Source: JAENVU01 sp964639075 (lineage in GTDB: Bacteria > Actinomycetota > Acidimicrobiia > IMCC26256 > JAENVU01). Taken from it: a DNA stretch of 40,181 nucleotides. The position numbers were made by a program, and so were the translations under genes. The notes under the pieces are model-generated. The model saw nothing but the letters and a program-made list of their open reading frames with translations. It did not search any database and was not told where the DNA came from. The stretch covers positions 1 through 40,181 of the forward strand of contig CAZXCB010000005.1 of the NCBI GenBank assembly GCA_964639075.1. Direction: 5' to 3'. Shown here one piece after another: positions 7,682 through 15,244 of the stretch. Positions within the stretch are counted from its first letter, which is position 1, and the number at the start of each line of letters is the position of its first letter.

Positions 7682-9417
7682 CGGCACCCGCACGACCCGA
7701 CGCCGGCCGCGCGATGCCCGAGGCTCCGGCCCGCGTCGACGGCACCACCGCGGGCCTCGTCGCAGTCGTGCTCGCCCCTCTGGCGACGCTCGCCCTCCGC
7801 CTGCTGACGGCGTTCGGCGGCGCGTACCACGCCTCGTCGGACAACGCGATGAACGAGCTGCGGATCCGCGACCTCGGACACCACCTCGTGCTGCTCGGAC
7901 CGTACTCCCGTGAGGGTTGGAGTCATCCCGGGCCGACCTTCTCCTACCTGGCCTGGCTTCCCTACCGCGTGTTCGGATCGACGAGCACCGCGCTCCTGAT
8001 CGCCGCGCTCCTGATCAACGGCGCCGCGATGGGCGGGATGGTGTTGCTCGCCCGGCGACGCGGGGGCATCGAGCTCGCACTCGCGGTCGCGCTCGGTCTC
8101 GCGCTGCTCGTCCTCACGTTCCCGTCGACGTTCCTCGCCGACCCGTGGAATCCGTACCTGACGGTCATGCCCTTCGGTGCCTTCGTCCTCGCGGCCTGGG
8201 TCACCTGCACCGGAGACGGCTGGGCGCTGCCGCTCGCCGGCGCAGTCGGCACGTACTGCGTTCACACCCACGTCGGCTACGCGCTGCCCGTCGCCACCCT
8301 CTTCGCAGTCGCCGCGTTCCGGCTCTGGCGGTTGCGTCCGCCCAGCACCCCCCGCCGCGGGCGGCCCTTCCTGGTCGCGGCCGGAGTGCTCGCGTTGCTG
8401 TGGCTCCCGGCACTCGTCGAGCAGCTCACGCAGTCACCCGGGAACCTGCGCCAGATCCTCTACTACTTCCTCGAGCCGAAGCAGTCGGCACAGGGCTTCG
8501 ACCACGCCGTGCGGGCCGTCGCCGCGGCGTTCTCGTGGCACGCCGACTGGCTCCGCGGCCTCCAGCCCGTGAACCCCTTCAGCTCCGAACCGGTCGCGAT
8601 CCTGCACCGACCCGTCCCGGTGCTGCTCGTACCGTTCGCGCTGGCAGTCGGCGCGGCGTGGCACGCAGGCCGAAGGGACCTCGCACGACTCGGTGCCGTC
8701 CTCACGCTCACCGTCGTGGCGGCCGTCGTGACCGTCGCGCAGATCCTCGGCAGCATGTTCGAGTACCGGCTGCGCTGGCTCTGGGTCCTCGGCATGCTCT
8801 GCGCGGCGTACGCCGTCGCCGTCGGCCTGTGCGTCCTGCGGGACCACGCGGCCGGGGTCGCACGGGTGCTGCGCGCGCTCGTCCTTGCAGGGGTGCTCGT
8901 CCTCGCGGCCGCCGGGATCGCCCGCGCCGCCGACGGCGGGCCGCCGTTGGAGCGCCGGGACGCCGCCGTCGCCGGGATCAGCCGCCAGGTGCTGCACCAC
9001 CTGCCCGCGGGCGCGGATCCGGTCCTCCTGCGGACGACGGGGTTCGGCGCGAGCGAGACGATCAGGGGACTCGCGCTCTACCTCGAGCGCCACGGCATCA
9101 GGGTCGCGATGCCCAAGAGCTACGACCATCGCCTCGCGTTCGGCGCGCACCGCATCGACGACGGAGGACGGCTGCGCGCCGTCCTCGTGGTCGCCGAAGG
9201 ACCCGACATCGCCGCGGTCGCGCGCCGGCGCGGCGCGCGACAGATCGCGACCAACGCGACGCTCGATCCCGCGACCCGGGACCGGCTCACGCGCCGCCTG
9301 GCCGCGCTGCGCAGAGACCCGGCCCACGACATCCTCGAGGAAGGCCGCCTGCTCGATGCCCTGCGCGGCACCGCGGTATTCCGCGTGCCGGCGGAACGAA
9401 CGAACCGGACGGCCTGA
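7678..9417 (+). CDS. Polytopic membrane protein, GT-C glycosyltransferase-like
   Basis: A 579-aa integral membrane protein with about 10-11 hydrophobic spans and a C-terminal soluble domain of about 140 residues. The first large loop has an acidic start (SSDNAMNELRIRD) and a conserved-looking GPYSREGWSHPGP, the kind of loop-1 sequence seen in GT-C lipid-phosphosugar-dependent glycosyltransferases. I cannot assign a CAZy family. GTG 7678 overlaps the TGA of the acyltransferase gene (GTGA), so the two are translationally coupled; ATG 7714 is an alternative start. It is followed 22 nt later by a GT87-like gene. A role in building or exporting an envelope polysaccharide is inferred from context. 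Confidence 0.7.
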   Translation: MTAPARPDAGRAMPEAPARVDGTTAGLVAVVLAPLATLALRLLTAFGGAYHASSDNAMNELRIRDLGHHLVLLGPYSREGWSHPGPTFSYLAWLPYRVFGSTSTALLIAALLINGAAMGGMVLLARRRGGIELALAVALGLALLVLTFPSTFLADPWNPYLTVMPFGAFVLAAWVTCTGDGWALPLAGAVGTYCVHTHVGYALPVATLFAVAAFRLWRLRPPSTPRRGRPFLVAAGVLALLWLPALVEQLTQSPGNLRQILYYFLEPKQSAQGFDHAVRAVAAAFSWHADWLRGLQPVNPFSSEPVAILHRPVPVLLVPFALAVGAAWHAGRRDLARLGAVLTLTVVAAVVTVAQILGSMFEYRLRWLWVLGMLCAAYAVAVGLCVLRDHAAGVARVLRALVLAGVLVLAAAGIARAADGGPPLERRDAAVAGISRQVLHHLPAGADPVLLRTTGFGASETIRGLALYLERHGIRVAMPKSYDHRLAFGAHRIDDGGRLRAVLVVAEGPDIAAVARRRGARQIATNATLDPATRDRLTRRLAALRRDPAHDILEEGRLLDALRGTAVFRVPAERTNRTA

Positions 9418-9439
9418 CCGGGCCGGTACCCTTGCAGTG

Positions 9440-10795
9440 ATGCGGGACCGGCTGATCGCCACCGGCGAGCGCGTCCCGCCGATCGCGCGCCTCCTGGTCG
9501 CCGTCGGCGCGTTCGTCGGCGTGGCCGCGTGGCTCACGGTGACCACGTGGCACAACCTGTCGTCGAGCCGTCTCGACATCGGCCCGCTCACCGACTTCCG
9601 CGACGCCGTGTACTACCCGCTCGTCGCGGTGCGCGACGGCGTCAACCCGTGGGCCGTGCACACGTACTACCGGCACTACCCGGTCGGCCAGGAGTTCCCG
9701 CTCTACACACCGATCCACCTCATCGTGCACGGGCCGCTCGTGCTGTTCTCCTTCCCGACCGCCCGGGCGATCGCGTGGGGATGGAACCTCGCGCTGACGC
9801 TGGTCTTCGCCGGCGTGACGCTGCGCCTCGCGGGCCTGCGGACCACCACCGCGAACGTGTTCGGCCTCGGGACGCTCGTGCTCCTCAGCGATCCGGGCAA
9901 GTTCGATCTCCGCAGCGGCCAGCCCACGCTCATGATCCTGATCGCGATCGTGCTCGCGCTGCGCGCCGTCGCCCGCCGCGGCGCGCCGCTCGACGACGGC
10001 GCCGGTCCGAGCCGCGCGGTGTCCCTCGCGCTCGGGGTCGCCGCGGTCGTGCTCGTGTGGTCCAAGCCCACGTTCGCGATCGCGCTCGTCGTCCTCCTCG
10101 TCGCGCGGGGGCGTGCCCGACTCGCCGCGATCGGCACGGCGGTCGCGGTCGCACTGAGCGCGCTCGTGCTCCCGTTGCTGGTCGACCACGCCGGTGGCGT
10201 CGGCAAGCTCGTCGACTCGTGGCGCGAGTCCGCGCGGATCACGAGCCGGTCCGCCCAGTCCCGGCTCGGCAGCGGGCTGCGCATCGATCTCGCCAACACC
10301 TTCGTCCGGGTCACGCACCTGCACCCGTCCGAAGGCGTCGGGGCCGTCGCCGGTCTGCTCCTGCTCGGCGCCGGCGCGTGGCTCGTGTACCGGCTCCACC
10401 GGGCCGAGCCCGACGGTGATCGGGAGGAGCTGGCGATCACGCTCGTCTGCCTGCTCGTGCTCACCTGCCTCTACCACGTGCCCTACGACTACCTGCTGCT
10501 CGTACCTCCGGTCGTGCTCCTGGCCCGCCGGACGCCGACCCGCCCGATCGCCTGGCCGCGGCGCGTGCGGGTCGCGGTGCCGCTGCTCCTGCTCGTCCCG
10601 CTCGTCGAGCCGCTCGGCTGGAGCCCGGTGAACGCGGTCCTGGGCAAGAGCGGCTTCGAGTGGATGGTCGGGCCGACGATGACGGCGATCTACACGCTCA
10701 CGGCACTCGGCCTGTGCGTCTGGACCGCGCTGCGCCAGCTCCGCTCGCTCAGCGACCGCCCGACTCCGTTGCCCGCAGGTGAGCCGTCTCGTTGA
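9440..10795 (+). CDS. GT87-family (DUF2029) membrane mannosyltransferase-like protein
   Basis: A 451-aa protein with about ten membrane spans. The layout matches the GT87/PimE-type family: TM1, then an acidic loop (LTDFRDAVYYPLVAVRDGVNPW) with the catalytic-type Asp, a YPVGQEFPLYTPIHL segment, and later LLSDPGKFDLRSGQPTLMI, which is the GQ(x)N-like region of this family. The known members move mannose or arabinose from polyprenyl-phosphate sugars on the outer face of the membrane. ATG 9440 follows the previous gene by 22 nt. The last 47 bp overlap the end of the convergent histidine-phosphatase gene. Confidence 0.8.
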   Translation: MRDRLIATGERVPPIARLLVAVGAFVGVAAWLTVTTWHNLSSSRLDIGPLTDFRDAVYYPLVAVRDGVNPWAVHTYYRHYPVGQEFPLYTPIHLIVHGPLVLFSFPTARAIAWGWNLALTLVFAGVTLRLAGLRTTTANVFGLGTLVLLSDPGKFDLRSGQPTLMILIAIVLALRAVARRGAPLDDGAGPSRAVSLALGVAAVVLVWSKPTFAIALVVLLVARGRARLAAIGTAVAVALSALVLPLLVDHAGGVGKLVDSWRESARITSRSAQSRLGSGLRIDLANTFVRVTHLHPSEGVGAVAGLLLLGAGAWLVYRLHRAEPDGDREELAITLVCLLVLTCLYHVPYDYLLLVPPVVLLARRTPTRPIAWPRRVRVAVPLLLLVPLVEPLGWSPVNAVLGKSGFEWMVGPTMTAIYTLTALGLCVWTALRQLRSLSDRPTPLPAGEPSR

Positions 10796-11348
10796 AGCCG
10801 AGCAGGCACGGCGTTCCCGCGGGCGCGCCGATGCGCGTGATCGACGCGACGTCGAGGTGCATGCGCCACGCGAGCAAGGGGTCCGCGTCCAGCGCCCACA
10901 GCACGGCCGCCTTGATCGGCGACACGTGGCTGACCGCGACGACGCCCGGCTCGCCGACGAGCTCCCGACACAGCTCGGCGACGCGCGCCCCGACCGCAAC
11001 GAGGCTCTCGCCGCCCGGCGGCGCGAAGGAGGCATCCGCGCGCCATCGCTGCAGCGCGTCGGCCGGGATGTCGGCGAACGACGTCTCGTCCCACTCGCCG
11101 TAGTCGAGCTCGACGAGACGCGCGTCGAGCTCGACCCCGGCTCCGACGCGCGCCGCGATGGCCTCGGCCGTCGCCCGGGCGCGCACCAGCGGGCTCGACA
11201 CCACGCGCACGATGCCCGACTCCGCGAGCTGCCCGGCCAGCGCGGCGGCCTGGTCCCGACCGCGCTCGGTGAGCGGCGGGTCGGCGCGCCCGAGGGCGAG
11301 CCGAGCGCGGTTCGCCGCGGTCTCGCCGTGACGCACGAAGGTGATCAC
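10749..11348 (-). CDS. Histidine phosphatase (phosphoglycerate-mutase superfamily)
   Basis: A 199-aa single-domain acid phosphatase. The catalytic RHGE is at residues 6-9 (His7 is the phospho-acceptor), with PLTERGRDQA, SSPLVRARATAEAI, the acid ELDYGEWD and the second histidine in AVSHVSPIKA all in family order. GTG 11348 overlaps the TGA of the upstream membrane-protein gene (GTGA). In mycobacteria the same domain is the C-terminal half of Rv2228c, fused to an RNase H domain and with CobC-like phosphatase activity; here the two halves are separate genes with a membrane-protein gene between them. Physiological substrate is unknown (alpha-ribazole phosphate is one option). Confidence 0.9.
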   Translation of the reverse strand: MITFVRHGETAANRARLALGRADPPLTERGRDQAAALAGQLAESGIVRVVSSPLVRARATAEAIAARVGAGVELDARLVELDYGEWDETSFADIPADALQRWRADASFAPPGGESLVAVGARVAELCRELVGEPGVVAVSHVSPIKAAVLWALDADPLLAWRMHLDVASITRIGAPAGTPCLLGFNETAHLRATESGGR

Positions 11349-11821
11349 GCGGTCTCCTCGAGGCGGCCGGTGCGCAGGAAGTCGGCTCGGCGTCCCGCGT
11401 CCCGCAGTCCGAACCGGCCGACGCTCCACGCGATGAGCGCGATCCCGGCCGCGTCGCCGAGCACGAACAAGGTGGGCGGCGGGAGCAGGCCGACGTCGCC
11501 GACCTCCCAGCCGAGCAGTGGCCACAGGAACGACTGGTCGTGCAGGAACGCGCCCGAGAGGACCAAGCCGCAGAACCACCCGATCGGGATGCACACCAGC
11601 CGGCGCCGCAGCAGCCTCGACCGGCCGATCGTGCCGAGCATGACCAGCGCGAGGACCGTGACCGCGACCACGATCGAATGACCGGGTCCGAACTTGCGGA
11701 TCGGCAGGTCGACGATCAACGGCGCGAGTGCGCCCAGCGCGATCAGGCGGTAGTCGAGCCCGCGGCTGCGGAAGACCTCGAAGACCCCGACGACCGACGG
11801 CCCGACGTACCAGAACAGCAC
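11345..11821 (-). CDS. Small integral membrane protein (YdjM/DUF457-like)
   Basis: A 158-aa protein with four to five hydrophobic spans. Features resembling the YdjM/DUF457 metal-dependent-hydrolase-like family are DYRLIALGALAPLIVDLPI near the start, GPGHSIVV and FLHDQSFLWPLLGW; histidines and aspartates near membrane faces could bind metal. GTG 11821 starts 5 nt after the RNase H stop and the gene ends in a GTGA overlap with the phosphatase, so it sits firmly inside the operon. It interrupts what is one fused gene in mycobacteria. Function unknown. Confidence 0.7.
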   Translation of the reverse strand: MLFWYVGPSVVGVFEVFRSRGLDYRLIALGALAPLIVDLPIRKFGPGHSIVVAVTVLALVMLGTIGRSRLLRRRLVCIPIGWFCGLVLSGAFLHDQSFLWPLLGWEVGDVGLLPPPTLFVLGDAAGIALIAWSVGRFGLRDAGRRADFLRTGRLEETA

Positions 11822-11826
11822 GGCGC

Positions 11827-12294
11827 TCAGCTCCCGGCCGCGTCCAGCGCCGCGTTGACGAGCGCGTCGGCGTCCACGTTGTGCTCGCGCCGGACGTGGA
11901 GCAGGTCGACCTCGTCGTAGCTCGCCAGCAGCTCGCGAGCGCGACGGAACAGCGGTTGCAGACCCGCGTTCTTCACCCGGTACCGGCCTTCCAGCTGGCG
12001 GATCAGCAGTTGCGAGTCGGCCCGCACCTCCACACGCGGCGCGTGGAACGGCGCGGCCTCCTCGAGTCCGCGGATGAGCGCCTGGTACTCGGCGACGTTG
12101 TTGGTGGCGACGCCGATCGTCTCGCTGACCGTGGTCATCAGCAAGGCTGGCTCGTGCGTCGCGTCGAGCACCACCGCGCCGATCGCGGCCGGACCCGGGT
12201 TCCCGCGCGAGCCGCCGTCGCAGAAGATGCGGATGGTGCGGACCGACGGCGCGAAGCCCGGGAGGGGGTCGTTCGTCACCGGACCGTGCGTCAC
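11827..12294 (-). CDS. RNase H-like protein (type I, archaeal/Rv2228c type)
   Basis: A 155-aa stand-alone RNase HI-fold nuclease that would remove RNA from RNA-DNA hybrids. Catalytic acids are visible: Asp26 in FCDGGSRGNPGP, Glu69 in NNVAEYQAL, Asp93 in VRADSQLL and the last Asp in HNVDADAL (141 or 143). This is the short form without the basic protrusion. GTG 12294 overlaps the TGA of the zinc-ribbon gene (GTGA); in-frame GTGs slightly downstream are alternatives. The order zinc ribbon then RNase H equals mycobacterial Rv2229c-Rv2228c. Confidence 0.9.
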   Translation of the reverse strand: MTHGPVTNDPLPGFAPSVRTIRIFCDGGSRGNPGPAAIGAVVLDATHEPALLMTTVSETIGVATNNVAEYQALIRGLEEAAPFHAPRVEVRADSQLLIRQLEGRYRVKNAGLQPLFRRARELLASYDEVDLLHVRREHNVDADALVNAALDAAGS

Positions 12295-13010
12295 CGGCTC
12301 GGCACGAGGATCGCACCGCAGTTGTCGCAGTGCGCGACCGCACCGTCGGCGCCCGCCTTGATCCGCGCCACCTCGGTGGTCGGGATCGTGAGCCGGCAGC
12401 CCTGGCACGTGTTGCCGACCAGCAGGGCGACGCCGATGCCGCGCGCCTGACCTCGACACCGGTCGTACAGCACGAGCAGGTCTTCCGGGATCTCGCGCGC
12501 CGCGATGCCGCGCGCGTCCGTCTCGGCCGCGACCTCGCCGTCGATCACCGCCTCCTGCTCGGCGACCGCCGCACGCGCGGCCGTGGCCTCGGACTCGGCC
12601 GCCTCGATCTCGGCGCGCAGCGCTTCGAGCTCCGCGTCGATCGACTCCTGTGCCTCCATCAGCTCGAGCTCACGGTCCTCGAGCAAGCGCTGGTGCCGAC
12701 GGAGCTGCTCGACGTCGGACTGCATCGCCTGGAGCTCGCGCGGCGACGTGATCGTGCCCGAGTACATCGCCTTCTCGACCTCGTCGACCCTCGCGGCGAC
12801 CGAGCCGGCCTCGTCCTCGAGCCGCTTCACGTCACGGGTCACGACGTCGTGGCGACCGCGGACCTCGGTGATGGGAGCCTCGAGCTCGCGGATCTTCGCC
12901 TCGGCGCGGCTGAGCACCTCGCGCTCGGGCAGCGTGACCCGGCGGTGCCGGAGGTGGTCGATCGCGCTGTCGTGCTCCTGGACCACGAGGAGCTGCTCGA
13001 GCGACGTCAT
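12291..13010 (-). CDS. Coiled-coil protein with C4 zinc ribbon (CdsZ/Rv2229c-like)
   Basis: A 239-aa cytoplasmic protein. Residues about 10-165 form a long antiparallel coiled coil rich in Glu, Ala and Arg. The C-terminal 50 residues form a zinc ribbon with NTCQGCR and HCDNCG as the two knuckles. Actinobacterial members of this family (CdsZ, Rv2229c) have been linked to RNA or cell-division and stress roles; the exact task is not settled. ATG 13010 begins directly at the coiled coil. It heads a four-gene translationally coupled chain (zinc ribbon, RNase H, membrane protein, phosphatase). Confidence 0.88.
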   Translation of the reverse strand: MTSLEQLLVVQEHDSAIDHLRHRRVTLPEREVLSRAEAKIRELEAPITEVRGRHDVVTRDVKRLEDEAGSVAARVDEVEKAMYSGTITSPRELQAMQSDVEQLRRHQRLLEDRELELMEAQESIDAELEALRAEIEAAESEATAARAAVAEQEAVIDGEVAAETDARGIAAREIPEDLLVLYDRCRGQARGIGVALLVGNTCQGCRLTIPTTEVARIKAGADGAVAHCDNCGAILVPSR

Positions 13011-13048
13011 CGACGGCGCACGGTATCAGCCGCTCGCGCCGGCCCGGC

Positions 13049-15187
13049 CTACGGGCCGGGCGAGGTGGTCGACGTCGACGACGTGGACGTGGACGTCGAG
13101 GTGGACGAGCTCGAGGTCGTGGTGCTCTCGGTCGGCAGCGTCGAGGTCGTCGTCGTCATGAGGGCGGAGAGGTCCGGGAGCTCTTCCCCGCGCCCGCCGT
13201 CGGGGTTGACCTTCGCCGCCTTCGGCCAGAACTCCTCGATCGGCTTGGTGAACTGCACGACCGGCAGCCCCTCGAGCGCGGAGCTCATGAACTTCTGCCA
13301 GATCGTCGTCGGGTAGGTGCCACCGAACACGCGGACCCCGCCGACGTTGTGCATGCCGTGCGCGTCGTCCTCGAACAGGGGGTTCCCCATCCAGACCGCG
13401 GCGACCAGCTGCGGCGTGTACCCGGCGAACCAGGCGTCCTTCTCGCCGTCGATCGTGCCGGTCTTGCCGGCCATGGGCCGGTCGTCGGGCAGCTTGGCGC
13501 GGGGAGCGGTGCCCTCGGTGACGTGGCTCAGGACGCTGGTCACCGTGCGCGCGACCTGGGGACTCAGCTCGCGCCGGCCGCCCGGTGCGCGGTAGAGCAC
13601 CCGACCGTCGGCGTCCTCGACCCGGCGGACGAACGTCGGATCGTGGCGGATCCCGTCGGCCGCGAACGTGCTGAACACGGTCGCGACCTCGAGTGGCGAG
13701 AAGCCGTCGGCCGATCCGATGCCGTTGGCGAGGTAGTTGTGCATCGGGCGCACGTAGCCGAGCCGCTTCGCCATGGCCTGCACCTTGGGCGGACCGACGC
13801 TGGTGAACAACCGGAGGTAGGCGCAGTTCACGGAGTTCTTGGTCTGGTTGAGGAGCGAGTCGTTCCCGCCGCTCCCGTCCTTCGCGTTCGTCGCCTCCCA
13901 CGGCGGGCCCCACGGCCACGGGTCGGTCGAGTCCGGCCCCCGGTACGTGACCGTGCAGGGGGACGAGCCGTCGACCGTGTCGTTCGGCGAGTAGCCGTTC
14001 TCGATCGCGGTCGCGAGGGTGATCGGCTTGAACGTCGAGCCGGGTTGACGTCCCCCCTGGTTCGACGGGCCCATGGTGGCGAGGTTGAAGCCCTGGGCGG
14101 TCTGGCCGCCTCCGTAGATCGCCAACACCTCGCCCGTGCGCGGGTCCATCACCGCGATCGCCGCCGTGTAGGTGGGTCCGAACCGACCGACCGTGCTGTC
14201 GACCGCGGCCTTGGCCAGGTCCTCGATCCGGCGCTGGCGCGCGGTGTAGACCCGGAGCCCGCCGGCGAAGATCCGCTGCGCGCGCGCCTGCGTGTCGGGT
14301 CCGAGCTCGCTCAAGCCGAGCAGGCGGTTCTTCACCTCCTCCGCGTAGGCGGAGTGGGCCCGCAGCTCGTCGCACGTGGGATCGCCCGTGACCTTCACGC
14401 AGTCCTGCCGCTCGGGCAGCGGCTTGGCGGCCGCGAGCGCCGCCGCCGCCGCATCGATCTTGTCGTCGTCCACCATCCGTTCCAGCACCAGCTTGCGCCG
14501 CTTGATCGCGGCCTCCGGGTGGCTGAACGGGTCGTAGGCCGACGGGTTCTTGATGATGCCGGCGAGCAAGGCGGCGTCACCGAGGTCGAGCTCCGCGAGC
14601 GGCCGACCGATGATGCGCCGCGCCGCCTCGGACACCCCGTACGCGTTCACGCCGAAGTAGATGGTGTTCAGGTACTCCTCGAGGATGCGCGACTTGGACC
14701 ACTCGTCGGTGAGCCTGGTCGCGAGGACGGCCTCGCGGACCTTGCGGTCGAGGTCGCGCTTGGGGTCCTCGAAGAACCGGTTCTTGATCAGCTGCTGCGT
14801 GATCGTCGAGCCGCCCTGGCCGATGCCCCCGCGGTCGACGTTCGACAAGAGCGCGCGCACCGTCGACTTGAGGTCGAACCCGGGGTTGTCGAAGAACGTG
14901 TGGTCCTCGGTCGCCACGACCGCGTCGATCAGCACCTGGGGCACGTCGGGGAGCTTGACCGGCGTCCGGTACAGGTTCCCGAGGCGGTCCATCTCGTTGC
15001 CGTCCGCGTCGTAGAGGATCGTCGGGCCCTCGAGCGGGCGCAGCCGCGGTGCGACCGGGCCCGAGTAGCGCGCACTCGCCGCGAGCTTGCCCACTCCGGG
15101 TCCGAGCGCGACGAACAGCACGCCCAGGGTGATTCCACCGAGGAGCAGGATCGCGACGAGACGGACGAGCCGGTGTTGCGGGCGCAT
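13049..15187 (-). CDS. Class A penicillin-binding protein (bifunctional PBP1-type)
   Basis: A 712-aa peptidoglycan synthase. One N-terminal membrane anchor (LVAILLLGGITLGVLFVAL) precedes a GT51 transglycosylase domain (catalytic Glu in ATEDHTFFDNPG, then GGSTITQQLIKN, RKVREAVLA and LEEYLN), which polymerises lipid II. The transpeptidase domain follows, with Ser384 in GSTFK, an SVN motif (NSVNCAYL) and Lys575 in GKTGT. No PASTA domains are present; the protein ends in a Ser/Thr-rich tail of about 35 residues. ATG 15187 is chosen because the anchor starts just after it; ATG 15232 is an in-frame alternative. It is the last gene before the zinc-ribbon operon, 38 bp away. Confidence 0.95.
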   Translation of the reverse strand: MRPQHRLVRLVAILLLGGITLGVLFVALGPGVGKLAASARYSGPVAPRLRPLEGPTILYDADGNEMDRLGNLYRTPVKLPDVPQVLIDAVVATEDHTFFDNPGFDLKSTVRALLSNVDRGGIGQGGSTITQQLIKNRFFEDPKRDLDRKVREAVLATRLTDEWSKSRILEEYLNTIYFGVNAYGVSEAARRIIGRPLAELDLGDAALLAGIIKNPSAYDPFSHPEAAIKRRKLVLERMVDDDKIDAAAAALAAAKPLPERQDCVKVTGDPTCDELRAHSAYAEEVKNRLLGLSELGPDTQARAQRIFAGGLRVYTARQRRIEDLAKAAVDSTVGRFGPTYTAAIAVMDPRTGEVLAIYGGGQTAQGFNLATMGPSNQGGRQPGSTFKPITLATAIENGYSPNDTVDGSSPCTVTYRGPDSTDPWPWGPPWEATNAKDGSGGNDSLLNQTKNSVNCAYLRLFTSVGPPKVQAMAKRLGYVRPMHNYLANGIGSADGFSPLEVATVFSTFAADGIRHDPTFVRRVEDADGRVLYRAPGGRRELSPQVARTVTSVLSHVTEGTAPRAKLPDDRPMAGKTGTIDGEKDAWFAGYTPQLVAAVWMGNPLFEDDAHGMHNVGGVRVFGGTYPTTIWQKFMSSALEGLPVVQFTKPIEEFWPKAAKVNPDGGRGEELPDLSALMTTTTSTLPTESTTTSSSSTSTSTSTSSTSTTSPGP
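13055..13160 (-). repeat. Low-complexity Ser/Thr tail coding tract of the PBP gene
   Basis: The last ~35 codons of the penicillin-binding protein are almost only Thr and Ser (TTTTST, SSSSTSTSTS and so on). On the plus strand it reads as repeated GACGTG/GACGTC hexamers. Such tails sit in the wall and can vary in length by slippage. Confidence 0.6.
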
Positions 15188-15244
15188 GGGGAGGATCCAG
15201 GATCGCACACCCCGGGGCGGGATAACCGGCACCCCGGTCGTGAT

